Positions 11,492 to 24,207 of a stretch of 64,000 nucleotides of DNA are shown piece after piece. Source of the DNA: Ustulina deusta. Taxonomy: Eukaryota; Ascomycota; Sordariomycetes; Xylariales; Xylariaceae. The notes beneath the pieces were generated by a model. The model made no database searches. It was not told the DNA's origin and worked only from the letters and a program-made list of their open reading frames with translations. The stretch spans positions 432,309 through 496,308 of the forward strand of contig JAJNNX010000044.1 in the NCBI GenBank assembly GCA_023159155.1. The letters are read 5' to 3'. Position 1 is the stretch's first letter; each line of letters starts with the position of its first letter. The position numbers and the translations under genes are program-made.

Positions 11492-13186
11492 AAAGATATA
11501 TGGAGTATTTTATTTATACATATTCTATTCCTACAGCCTTGGGCTACCTCTTCAATATCCCTCAAACCATGGTGCCCATAGGTTATAGCGGAGCTTGTAT
11601 TTATTATTAGATTCGAGAATTTAATCAGGGAACATGTCAATGGTTTATCTTTAGTATCTCATACATAAGAAGACTACGACTGAAGGGGCCAAGCATCATG
11701 ACCTAGAGTTGGTATCCAGACTACTGAGAATAATAACGAAAGGATAATGCTTTACTTATACATACTGGAGCATCCTTTTCATGATAACAGGCTTTCATAT
11801 GAAATTCCAGAAAGCGGTTGGGGCAGAGGTGAATCACCGAAGAATTCGGATGATGAATGATGAAGATAGTGCTCTCGAAGGCAAGCCGATTGCATGGAGA
11901 ATAGAGAATACAGGTACCACCCCTATCAATTTCTTCTAGATCAACAGAATCCCGCGTCCAGCTTGTTCTTTCACATACGCGGAACTCGATGGACCATTGG
12001 TATTTGAAATAGCTTGGTCTCATCCCTGTTGTGGGCTGGAGGATAGGGCCATGGCACTGATTGAGGAGGGTGGAGGTTGGATCCGGACCGCGCTGGGGTT
12101 CGACTTCTCCCAGATGGTCAGTACGCCAGATTCTCTTATGTCACTTTTCGACATGCCTCAGGAGCATCATTTGCGTAATCAGGGGTTTCATGCTTCTGTT
12201 ACTCCTAGAAGCTCCCGAAACCGTTGTAGCAGAAGGACGGGATGAAATTGAAGCTCTGGACAATATAAAGCTGGAAATAGATTTCAGCAACAATGGTCAA
12301 ATGGGTTGGCAAGGCGGTGTTGCGGCAAAAATAACAAGACAAGCGTCTTGGACCATTAACAGCGAAGAGGCAAGGAAAAAAAAAGAACGAAGAACGAAAA
12401 CAGGGCAAAGAATTGCCGCGAAAATGGAACTGAAACGGCGGCCGGTCGCGAATTCGTCGGATGTTGGCGGGCATACTTTGCGAAGAAGCGCGAGAGAGAA
12501 GCTGAATGTACTTACTTAAGGGAGCATACACATGGAAAGGGTAACTTAATTCCATCTTCAAGAGGATCGGTTCTAACTTCTCTATGTTTCATCGAGGTGC
12601 TGTTAATGCCACAAATCAGCAACCGAGAAATCTCGGATTGGAATATGCAGCAAGACCTGGCGTTTCGCAAGCAACATGTTCTTGAACGGTAACCTCAGTC
12701 CAGATACCTAATAATGACGATGGTGGCTTTACGCCATCGATATATGTTTAAAAAGATGGGATAAACTCTTTGCCGAGAATTGCTTCAGCGATTGATTGTT
12801 AGTATTAAGCTAACCCATATCGGTGGGGAGTTAGTCTAGCACTCGCGGGGAACCTCGGCACGGCACGCTTTGAGATCTGGGGTAAGGTCCCGTTGTTCGT
12901 CTCCACGATCTACATACAGTAAGCTACCAGATAGGTCCGATTCCATCTACTTCCAGGACAATTCATTCCAACAGAAAGAAGGGTAGGTAGCATTGAATTA
13001 CTTCATTCGCCAAGAATAGATCCCTAGGAACACAATTCGAAGGGGGGAGGCTTACACCAACTCATCCGAGACTTGATCCACTCCTATTACGACTATACTC
13101 CCACTACAAAAGACAGGCATTCACTTGCTTGGTGTAAGAAGACTCCAATTAGGTATACCTATCTATCTATCTCTTCACTCGTCGGG
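11492..13186. other. Intergenic region, no supported gene
   Basis: About 1.7 kb. ORFs of 80-150 codons on both strands around 11997-12561 overlap each other and carry no domain, signal peptide or splice continuity. 13150-13175 contains a short CTAT repeat just before the dehydrogenase start. Nothing else is recognised. Confidence 0.45.
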
Positions 13187-14221
13187 ATGTCGGAACGCGT
13201 ATCTCAGCTTGCGGCCCAGCTGAACTACCCCAAGGGCATGCTTGCGGGCCAGACGGCGATCATCACCGGCAGCGGGCAAGGAATTGGCGCAGAGACGGCA
13301 AGGCTCTTCGCGAACGAGGGGGCCAAAGTCATTATTTCCGACATCGACGCTGGTAAGGACCGACCTTTCCTCCCCGAGCTCCTTTAATACCTACCTATCT
13401 ACCCGCATCTACATACATACATACATACATACATGCCTGCGTACATGATTCCGGGAGATATCGCCCTCCCGCCCTCCCTTCAAAGTGGCCGACTGACTGA
13501 CTGACGGAGTGATCCCCTCGCAGCCAAAGCCGAAGCCGTGGCGTCGAGCATCAACAGCGCCTCGCCGGGGCGCGCGCTCGCGGTGCCGGGGGACGTGCTG
13601 GACGGCGCGTACCATGCGTCTCTGGTGGCGAGGGCGGCCGAGTTCGGGGGCGGCAAGCTGCACATCCTCGTGAACAACGCCGGGTACACGTGGGACGGGG
13701 TGATCCACAAGATGAGCGACGACCAGTGGGAGACAATCGTGGGCCTGCACGCCACGGCGCCGTTCAGGCTGGTGCGGGCGGCGGCGCCCTACTTCCGCGT
13801 GCGCGACGGCGAGCCCCGCTGCGTCGTCAACGTCAGCTCGACCAGCGGCGTCCACGGCAACGCCGGCCAGATCAACTACGCCATGGCCAAGGCCGGCGTC
13901 GCCGGCATGACCAAGACCATCGCCAAGGAGTGGGGGCCGGGCTTCGGCGTCCGCGCCAACGCCGTCGCCTTCGGGCACATCGAGACCCGCCTCACGCAGG
14001 CCAAGGAGAAGGGGGCCTTCGTCGTCGGGCCCAAGGGCGAGCGCATCAGCGTCGGCATTCCGCAGGGGACGAGACAGCCCGAGCAGTTGCATGCTGATAT
14101 CCCCCTCCGGCGGCCGGGCCAGCCGTCCGAGGCGGCCGCGGCGATCCTGGCGGTGGCTAGCCCGCTGTTCTCTTACGTGACGGGCCAGACCATCATGGTC
14201 ACCGGCGGACGAAATATGTGA
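13187..14221 (+). CDS. Short-chain dehydrogenase/reductase (FabG-like), 287 aa
   Basis: Exons are 13187-13352 and 13524-14221; the intron is 171 nt (donor GTAAGG, acceptor GCAG) and restores DIDA-AKAEAVAS. Classical SDR motifs are all present: nucleotide-binding TGSGQGIG (residues 27-34), NNAG (106-109), catalytic Ser161 in NVSSTSG, and YxxxK at Tyr174/Lys178. The C-terminal VTGQTIMVTGG segment is the usual end of FabG-type SDRs. The D at the end of strand 2 (IISDIDA) suggests NAD(H) preference; that is an inference from fold rules. Likely a ketoacyl or alcohol reductase; substrate unknown. Exon 2 is strikingly GC-rich, with nearly every third position G or C, compared with exon 1. It converges with DPM1, with 286 bp between stops. 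Confidence 0.93.
13353..13523 (+). repeat. CATA microsatellite inside the SDR intron
   Basis: The intron carries a run of CATA tetranucleotides at about 13411-13433, flanked by CTAC-rich sequence and followed by ACTGACTGAC. It is simple-sequence DNA confined to the intron and absent from the coding exons. Confidence 0.6.
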
Positions 14222-14507
14222 GCTTGTGAAATAAGGAGCTATCCGGTCCCTTGTTAGGCAATCCCCGGGGAATGAAGTGCATGGCGCGTTGCGCGGCGCG
14301 TTCCGATGGGGGAGAACGTGGTGTAAATAGTGAGAAAGCAGAGCAGCGCCATTCGGCCTATATTATAAATTCAATGAGCTATACACACACACGCGTATGA
14401 CGCAACCACCCACAACGCCGGATCGAGCTGATTTCGATCTCTCTTTTTTTGATTCCCTTGCATGCAAATCCGACGTTAAAACATTTCGTGACTAATACCA
14501 ACTCGTC

Positions 14508-16017
<1,510 letters not shown>

Positions 16018-19000
16018 TCACTTTTCTGCCTCACGCGTGGTGCTGGTATCCGCCGTGTCTCTCCTCCCAATGCTCCTCCAGCTTTTGAGACTACCCATGC
16101 TAAAGGTGCGATGAAATCTGCGACCACTCTCCTCACCTTGAGAAAATGCCCCGCGGACTACCGCACGATCTTCGAGCAGTCCGAACGTGCGCTTAGTGAG
16201 CTTCCAGAGCTCCATACCCGCCACAAAAAGGATAAGAGCCCCAATTGCTAGGGCCCATTCCCAGCTAATGGCCGTGTGCTTGAAGACTCTTGTGTTGAGC
16301 ACCGGAATATACACCACAGGAAAAACGCTTACTGCACCGATCGCAACAGCCCAGAACAAAAACTTATTCTCGTATACATCTTTGAACAGCGGAAAGCGAC
16401 TGGTGCTGTCGGGGTTCAGTCGGAACATGGAGCGTCGAATGTCCTTGAACTCCCAGGCGCTAAAGAGGATGAGCCAGGTGAGCTCCGCGAAAACTGCCGC
16501 ACGGGCGCGGAATACCGGCTCACAAGTATCCCCCCATTCCTTGTTACAGTCTCTTCCAAGTTGGCCGTTATTGGCACCATAGACGATGATGATGAACGTC
16601 GCGAGCGTCAAAGTCCCCATCAATATGCCATACACAACCATGTCAACGAGGACTTGTTTCGTGAAAACACCGCTTTTCTTGTCATGTGGCGGTTTGCGCA
16701 TTACTTCGCGAGATGCCGCCTCTCGTCCAAGGCCGAAGGCGGGGAAGCTGGAAGTGACTAGATTGATCCACAGAATCTGGAGTGGCGAGACGGGGAACAC
16801 CGAGTAGCCTGCCTCATCCTGGAATCCAAGACCCGCGATCAACAGGATCACCTCGCCCACATTGGATGTCAATAAATGCAAGATGAACTTTTGAATGTTG
16901 TCGAACATTCGACGACCCTCGCGAATGGCCGCGACGATCGAGTTGAATTTGTCGTCGGTCAATACAATTTTTGAGGCCGACTTAGCGACATCTGAACCGG
17001 ATCCCATAGCAATGCCTACATCAGCACGGGACAGCGACGGAGCATCGTTCACTCCATCACCCGTCATAGCCATGAATGCACCGCGGCGACGCAGAGCTTC
17101 AATCATGCGCGTTTTTGTGTCAGGGGCGCATCGAGCCAGGACGAGAGGCAGCTCAGGCAGTGCGTCAATCTCTTCGTCGGTGAGTTTGTCAAAATCACTC
17201 GCCTTGAGCACGATTGATTTAGCAATATCATCCCTCAGAACGCCAGGGTTGCGTGGAATGATGCCGACTTCTTTAGCAATTGCCTCGGCAGTGGCCGGGT
17301 GATCACCAGTCAACATGTGTACCCTGATTCCTGCAGTAGAGCACTCGGTTATAGCGGGTGTAGTCTCTCGGCGGGGAGGATCGTAGATGCCAGCCAGACC
17401 TAGTAGCGTAAGACCGGATTCCACGCGCTCGCGCAGAGAATTGTCGTCATCCGTATTTTCAGCGTTCGTCTTCTCAGTATACATGCCCTCCCAAGGCCGC
17501 GATGCAATGGCAAGCACTCGCTGGCCTTGGCTCGCAAAGGCATCCATTTGCTGGAGAATTTCTTCCTTGTGCGCTTCAGTCATGGGCTGTTGTTCATTCC
17601 CAATACCGACGGTGGTGCATAGATCGATCAAACGCTCCACGGCGCCTTTTGTGAAAACCATACTATGGTCGCTGTCAGGTCCATTATAGATGACTGACAT
17701 GCGCTTGATAGTACTGTCGAAGGGGAATTCGGCAACTTGTTTCCAGCCCTTAGCCTCAACAGCTTTCTTTCCTCGATCAAGCCTGTGCGCAAACACCTGC
17801 AGGGCAATTTCCGTTGGCTCACCCGTAACCTGCCATTCAGGCTGATCATCATTAGGTTCTGGCTCGTGTCTAACTGTCGCGAGATTGCAAAGAGCAGCGG
17901 ATAGCAAGAAAGCCTCCAACTCTGGATTCATTGTTGCAATCTTCTCCATCTTTGACTCGTCTTTGTGTGGATTGACCTTTTCTTCAGGCACATCGAATTT
18001 AAGGGTTGCGGCACTACGTTCCCGGTCAAAATCTCGCTTCTCTTGAGACTCGGCAACAGCACCCTTCTTTTCGGTAACAGTTACCCGTCCTTCGGTAGGA
18101 TTGCTGGGGTGCTTCGAGTCCTGAACCGTGTATATGGTCTTCGAGGGTACCCAGACTTTCCGGACGATCATGGCTCCCTGGGTCAGGGTACCGGTTTTGT
18201 CAGAACAGATATTTGTTACGCCGCCGAGGGCTTCGAGTGCAGAGAGATCCCGAACAACCACATTAGCCTTCCTCATTACTGTGGTGGCAACGACCATGGT
18301 GATAGTTAAAACACTGCGAGAAGGTCAGGGGGCTTGTATCATTAATTGGTATTTGTCATTCACTTACGCGACGAGGGACTCTGGGATGATAGCAATACCG
18401 GTGCTGATGGCATAAATCACAATCTCTTGCGAGCCGCCAAACTTGTTAACACCGAAGACGATAAGCGCTAGAACGAGGGCACATCCAAAGAGAATATAAG
18501 CAAGTTTAGCCAGCTTAATTTGCAGAGGGGTTCCCTCCGTCAAGCCGAGGAATCCGCCTACAAAATCGTAAATGCGCTTGGTGAGTCCGATAACAGGCTG
18601 TCGTTTTCCATACTTCTTGTAGTTCATGGAACGGCCGGCCTTGCGCTGCTTCTTCGCGGTCGACTAACAACATGTTAGCTTAGGAGTTGGTCAGAGAGTC
18701 AGAGAACTAGCGACCTCTCTTGCTGAACTCATATAGGCTAGTGTTGAAATCGAGGACGCGAGATCTTATTGTCACTTACAGCGGCGATTTTGCCAACTTC
18801 CGTGTCCATTCCAGTGAAAATGACAATACCACGGCCACGGCCCTTCTGGACAGTGGTTGTGCCATATGCAACGTTAATCCTATCTCCTATTCCAAGTTCG
18901 GTGTCCTCAAGGCAGTCCACAATTTTCTCGACGGGCACCGACTCCCCAGTGAGAGACTGTTCATCAGCTGCCAAGTTCATAGCTTCGAAAAGGCGGACAT

Positions 19001-19578
19001 CTGCAGGGATAGTATCGCCCATCTTCAAGATGACAATATCACCGGGGACAACCTCAGCACTACCAACTCATTAATATAGGGCTACCACCCAGTCAGAAAT
19101 AGAGAGCTTCGAGACTTACTTTGCTATCACTTCGGTCTTGCCATCACGTAAAACCATAGCTGAAGGAGACGATAGAGCTCGAAGAGCATCCATCTTCTTT
19201 TCGGCGCCATACTCTTGGAAGAAGCCAATAGATACGTTCAAGATGATGACGGCCGCAAGAACGCCACCTTCAACATAATCACCAACGGCGAAGCTAAGTG
19301 CTAAAGCAAAGAACAAAACCTGACCAATGATTAGCTATATAGGACAAACAATTGTATGAATGGTGTCTTACTAGGATCATGGCATTAAGCAGCTGCTTGA
19401 TGAAGATTTTGTACCAGGGGATGGCGCCACCAACATCTAACTCGTTTGGGGGACATGTCTGTTGCAGCTGGGTTACCTGGGAGGAGGAAAGACCTCTTTC
19501 TAGGTCTGAACCTAGGTGTCTTGCAACATCGTCGGCCGATAGAAGAAAAGGATGCTGCTCAAACCGTGCAGCCATCAT
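16018..19578 (-). CDS. ENA1: ENA-type P-type Na+/K+-exporting ATPase, 1092 aa
   Basis: Five exons: 19578-19372, 19319-19120, 19059-18780, 18663-18368 and 18313-16018. The introns are 52, 60, 116 and 54 nt, all starting GTAAG. The reading frame and membrane topology are continuous across every junction (for example NAMILV-LFFALALSFAVGDYVEGG). P2D-subfamily pumps export Na+ or K+ at the plasma membrane, above all at high pH. Seen: actuator TGES loop (SLTGESVPVEK), M4 motif IAIIPESLVA, phosphorylation site DKTGTLT with Asp366, hinge TGDGVNDAPSL, and the Lys-rich KKQRKAGRSMNYKKYGKRQPV insert typical of ENA pumps. Full length and all catalytic residues are intact. The start is the ATG at 19578 (MMAARFEQHPFLLS); no in-frame ATG lies further up the open frame. 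Confidence 0.95.
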
Positions 19579-19874
19579 GAGTGAGGGGTAGCTCTGGCGA
19601 TCTGCGTGGCAGGCGAGTGAAAGGACTTCATGAAAAGTACCAGTAGTACCGATTGTGCTGGGCCTTTTGTTTGTTTCTATGTTCACACACGGACGGTTTT
19701 GTCATAGGGTATCTCGCCAATTACAAAGGCCGTTGGGACTAAAAGGGACAGAACCTTATTCAAGAAAGCTATTTCATGATGACCGAGGAGAGGGGGAAGT
19801 CTATGGTATATATACCCGTCGATTACTTCTTTGTGTCATAATGCAACGCTGGATACTTGCTCCCAATGCCCATC

Positions 19875-20589
19875 GCCAAGAGTACCAAGGATTCCGTTAT
19901 CATCATTTGGCGAATTTTCAAAGTCCGGTGGTGTGAGAACAACGAAAGATACTCGAGCCTCGGACACGAGCTGGGATCCATCCGGATTGTCTCATTGGGC
20001 GGGACTTGTCTCGCAAGACCCTTAGCGTATCATCCCAAGAAAGTCAAATGTGGACAGCACCGTTGAGGCTCTGGATAATATGCCTGAACTTCTGTGGGCT
20101 TGCCTGGAATTCGGGCCATGTCGGGTGATTGACCAAGAAAGTATATCAGAGGCTTGGCTCCCAGATGCTACATGCTTTCCAAGTGTGACGGCTACCTTGG
20201 CGATGGCAATGCCAAGATCCTACGTTCTAGAAATCCATCTGCTCTGACATCTGTATCGGAAAATGTGCAGGTTGATCGCACAAAGCATCACCGGTGAGCT
20301 GGTAGCGAGGACTTGTCGGCCTGGTCTAGCTGCTGGTTGGATGCCACCATCTTGGCCTGGCAGGGCCAGAGCTGTCCCAGGCTTCATGGCCGTGCTGCAC
20401 AGCACGTGCTGGGCAAAGACCACGTGATCCAGCACGAACTGTCCCCGGAGGTGGTGTTCAGCGTGGCTCGAACTTGGTCCTTCTAGCGGCCTTGGCACCA
20501 AGCCAGTCATCGGGAATCGGCACGGCTTGACACCTCTGACGTTATGCCAGCTGTCGAGCCTGGTTGCCAGCTGTAATACATGGCCTGGC
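19875..20589. promoter_or_regulatory. Cluster of PacC-type GCCARG sites upstream of ENA
   Basis: GCCAAG or its complement occurs at 19875-19880, 20153-20158, 20196-20201, 20211-20216, 20351-20356 and 20491-20496, and the GCCAGG form at 20356-20361 and 20584-20589. These lie about 300-1010 bp upstream of the ENA start codon. GCCARG is the core site of the ambient-pH regulator PacC/Rim101, which is known to act on ENA genes. Roughly one or two such hexamers would be expected by chance in 1.5 kb, so eight is suggestive. Some could instead serve FAD1 or be chance in GC-rich DNA. Confidence 0.45.
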
Positions 20590-20955
20590 AGGAGTGGACG
20601 ATCCTGACCTGACACAACCCCAATACCTAGCTTGTTAGTTGTCTGTGAAATTCGACCATATTCGATGGTTAAGACGCCGGCATGGTAGGCTGACCCGTTG
20701 GTCTTACATCGGTGTATACCTACAGGGGTATTAGTATGAGGTAAATACCGAAAATTTGCAATCCGGTGTTATCGGTGACTGATGCTCAATCGTTCTGCTT
20801 CGCCTTGAATAGCCGGGAGCGGTATTAGTCGTCGTTGAGTGAACCCGCTTATCTCGATTATCTCCAGGCGTAGGCACAGCACTGTGAAAGTACCCCGCCA
20901 TCGAGAGACCACCTAACCTCACTGCAGGTAGGTAGAGAGCCCTCGCTGAGGGCAG

Positions 20956-21010
20956 GGCCTCGAGCCAGCTTCAGAAGATACCTACCAACCGCAATTACCA
21001 CTAGACTACG
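20956..21010 (-). other. tRNA-like Pol III A/B box pair, degenerate
   Basis: On the minus strand an A box (TAGTCTAGTGG, 21008-20998) is followed after 31 nt by a B-box-like sequence (GGCTCGAGGCC, 20966-20956), which is normal tRNA spacing. The arms do not fold into a convincing cloverleaf: the D-stem, anticodon stem and acceptor ends mostly mismatch. It is read as a tRNA fossil or the head of a tRNA-derived SINE, not a working tRNA. Confidence 0.3.
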
Positions 21011-21074
21011 GGCCTCTGACTTTCGGCGCAGTTGGATAATTATACCGCCTCAATTGACGCTTGCTGCATTCACC

Positions 21075-22368
21075 ATGACACACGATCCCAGCGACCGCTC
21101 TCCCTCGGCTGCTCTCCAGACCAACCCTTCCGTTCTCAACGGCTACCCCGCCAAGACAGACTCGGTCAACTCGTCTCCCCGTTCCCTACACGATATATGT
21201 CTTCGCCTTAGGGAGAAGGTCGATGGCTTCCTGGCTGAGAATCCTAGCACGGCTCTGCTCCGAAATCTACAAGCGCGGGTGCGCGAGGCTATGGGAGTAG
21301 TGGACGAGGCGTTCCAGCGCTATGAGTATGTCTCGAACGCCCGTGGTCACATCTGTCGTCTTTTGTAGGCCGCTATAGCTCGCTGATGCCACACTGTGCA
21401 GGCTTCAAGAAATATCTATATCGTATAACGGCGGGAAAGACTGTACGTGAAAGCATCTGCTCTCTCCGTCGTGGTTCTGGCGCGCGCAGACACTAATTTC
21501 CGTCTTCAAGGTCTTGTACTTCTTATCATACTTCTCGCGTGTCTTGCGCGTCGTTACGTCCCACCGAACAAAGACAAACGCTCCAAAACTCCGAATCGTT
21601 CCTCTGATCCCGTGCATTTTCCCGAGAAATTCCAAGCTGTATATATCGTATCGCCGCATCCGTTCTCCGAAATAGACGACTTCGTGGTCTCGTCTTCAGC
21701 CGAATATCAATTAGACGTCACGCGCTATGAGTTGAGGATGAAGGCGGGATTAGAGGTGTACCTAGCTGAACACCCAGATATCAAAGCTATATTTGTAGGG
21801 ACGCGGAGGACGGACCCGCACGGTGAGAAGTTGACGCATTTTGATCCTACGGATGGAGGATGGCCCGACTTCATGCGGGTACACCCCGTTATTGATTGGC
21901 ATTATGGTACGTGGCTTCATTCCTGAAACTTTTATCTTGTTCTAGATGCACCAGCTTCTTGTTCTGGACCCTCAGGTTTGCGTTGTCAATTCTGGGACCT
22001 TCAATGATGTGAGCTAACTACTTTAAACAGCCGAAATTTGGGCGGTGCGTGAAATACCTGCTTCGACTTGAAAATAGTGGTCACAACGGGCGAGAATGAG
22101 TTGCTAACAAGGTCCAGTTCATTCGGCATTTGGAAATCCCATACTGCCCATTATATGATCAGGTGAGTTAGACCCTCAGGATACGGACGCTGCACAGTGT
22201 GTAGAGCACACACTGACATGACCTATAAAGGGCTACACAAGTCTAGGCGGCACGAAAGATACTCAACCAAATCCTAATTTAAAGAAGAAAGACGAGAAAG
22301 GCGGTGGTTTTTTGCCGGCATACGAATTAGTAGGTGACGATGAGGAGCGACTCGGGAGAGATAGGTGA
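21075..22368 (+). CDS. FAD1: FAD synthetase (FMN adenylyltransferase), 294 aa
   Basis: Six exons: 21075-21325, 21402-21442, 21511-21906, 22031-22044, 22118-22162 and 22231-22368. The frame is continuous throughout. The enzyme adenylates FMN with ATP to give FAD in the cytosol. Signature elements of the PAPS-reductase-like fold are the PP-loop SISYNGGKDC (joined across intron 2), FVGTRRTDPHG, the DPTDGGWPDFMRVHPVIDW segment, and [27 protein letters not shown]. The last is assembled from three small exons, including one of only 14 nt that encodes EIWA. Length is close to yeast Fad1. The start is the ATG in a CACCATGAC context. The C-terminus ends RLGRDR. All key motifs are intact. Confidence 0.93.
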
Positions 22369-24207
22369 TGCTAGTTCGGAAGCACTTCGTTTCCCATCTA
22401 ACCGCGGCGACATGCTGCGAATCTAAACCACATTTAGAGCATAGAATTAGAATCCATTATAACCATAAAAGCGCATGCATGATTCCAGAGCAAGCTAACT
22501 GCCAGCCTAGAGCGACGTGTGTGTGAGTTGACGATTCGATTTATAGGGGATTCTAGTCCAGGTCCCTCGAGAGAATGGGAAGAGTTGGATCCTCGAACCC
22601 TCGGTCTTTGCCTTATTTGAATGAAGGAGGAGGACTCTTTCTATACACGAGGCGCACACGCATCTACAATGCGCCGGCAGTGGACAGCCAACGGCATATT
22701 TGCTGTGAATCTCACTCGGCAACGCACTTAGTGCAGCGCCCATGCCTAAGTAGGTATTGCCGCATGTTCAACAGTCAAGAAGAGGAGAGGCATTCAATTC
22801 GATTCAGTTTCCACGATATGGCGCTTATGCAGTGTTGGAATGGACGTGTGCGACTAGCTAGGGCCACCGCGATAGCTCAACTATTGTTTCAGCACAACCG
22901 CACTAGGCGTGGACCGCAGACGCAGCTGACGAAGCGATAGGTACCTGGGTACCTAGTCGATCTATACTGCACTTGGCACTAGGTGGACAGAAGCGAGGAG
23001 GATCAAGAGCCGCTAAATAGGTACTGTCCAAGCTTCTATGGGCCAATACCCCAGCTACATGCACGCAATTCGACGTCGTCCAATGGCACCGGCTGGGGTC
23101 AACGTCAATCGCAACAGAAGCCGATCGTTGGAGTCCGATAGGCACACTGCTCTGGGCACAGATTACATACAGACAGACATACACATCCCACACAACAACC
23201 GAGGTAGGCACTCTGACTACGCCACGGGTACAGTGCCGATCAGGTACGTGTGCGTGGTGTATCGAACTGTAAACAGCCGGAATAGAGGACTCTCGCAGCA
23301 CAGCCCGAATTGGATCTTCGAGGCGTCTTGATCTAATGTACATGGTGGGTGGCTCTAGCTAGGGAAAATGGTGGGTTTGCTAGCTCATCTGCTTGATAGA
23401 GTAGGAAGATGGCAGTGGTTGTAGTTGGCCTTTCCAGGATGGGGAAAAAGTACCTACTTAGTATAAGAGGACCTAGGTAGGTCGAGGTTAATTCCTGCAC
23501 TACCTGCACTACCTACACTACCTCCTACAACCTATATGTACTTGCCTACATATACTAGATACAGCCTATATTGGGTATAGGTAAGGATGCAGGTAGGTAC
23601 ATCAAATATAGCTACTTACCTAGGTAGTACTTACAGGACATTAGGTACCCTGGCTGGGCAGGCTGCATGCACTAACGAGTAAAGTACCATCCGAGCTGCA
23701 GCAGGTAGTCCCTAAATAGGGCCCCGAGCTTCTCCAGTCTGTCACCATCCCGTCAAGCCTCCTTCTTCCCTGAACCTCGTCCTGGACGCTGGGGCTTAAC
23801 CATTCACCCGATGGTCTTATGTAAACCTCCTCCTCCTCCCAGTGCGCTTGCATGAAGCCTCCTCGCTGAATGTTTTCCCGTCCCGTCGTTGCTCCTGATT
23901 CGCCCGTCTGCTCGTCCTACTCTGCGCCGATGGAGCATGAGCTTGCTACGCCTTTCCTGACCCAACCAACCTCACCTCTCCTGTCCGCCCGGCCTTCTCT
24001 TCTTCCCTCTCTTCTTCTTCTTCCATCTTCATGCCCACGCCAGCCAATGCTCTCACCCATGGCATAGCTTCTATTTGACATTGCATATCGAAATCCTCGA
24101 ATTACTGCCACTTGCGCATCCATACTCCATCCCCATTTTGCTGCTCTAGAGCTTTCCCTGCATCGCACTGTATCCGTGCTTGAGCTCGCTACTCCTACGT
24201 CATCGAC
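22369..24207. other. Intergenic region with TACCTAGG-type repeats
   Basis: 1.8 kb with no supported gene. 22930-22960 and 23440-23660 are dense in TACCTAGGTA/CTACCTAC motifs. 23830-24060 is CT-rich and is probably the promoter and leader of the following gene. ORFs here (for example 22575-22940, 22903-23343 antisense) overlap and lack features. Confidence 0.5.
23440..23660. repeat. Degenerate TACCTAGG/CACTACCTA repeat patch
   Basis: Clusters of TAGGTAGG, ACCTAGGTA and four near-tandem (G/A)CACTACCT units at about 23498-23523 give a locally repetitive, partly palindromic stretch. Such motifs are scattered elsewhere in this window (7900-8060, 13380-13400, 20930, 22940). They are a dispersed intergenic motif, not a bounded element. 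Confidence 0.5.

Larger units (their letters stand above)
19579..21074. other. Shared upstream region of ENA (-) and FAD1 (+)
   Basis: 1.5 kb between two divergent genes. It contains a cluster of GCCARG motifs (19875-20589), a GC-rich stretch with many CCAGC/GCTGG inverted motifs (about 20300-20600) and a tRNA-like sequence (about 20956-21008, minus strand). ORFs in it are short and featureless. Confidence 0.5.

Noticed and set aside
12061..12519. 152-codon plus-strand ORF with Lys/Arg-rich C-terminus
   Set aside because: Overlapped by an ORF of similar length on the other strand and lacks any recognisable family feature.
13409..14092. 227-codon minus-strand ORF opposite the SDR exon 2
   Set aside because: It is the antisense shadow of a very GC-rich real exon, which rarely contains stops on either strand; its protein is low-complexity with no domain.
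19579..19686. N-terminal extension of the ENA pump
   Set aside because: The frame stays open upstream, but the only extra start is GTG at 19686; the first ATG is at 19578 and matches the usual ENA N-terminus.
22575..23343. Overlapping ORFs of 97-146 codons in the FAD1 to AT-hook spacer
   Set aside because: They overlap on both strands, start in repeat-rich DNA and show no domain or intron continuity.
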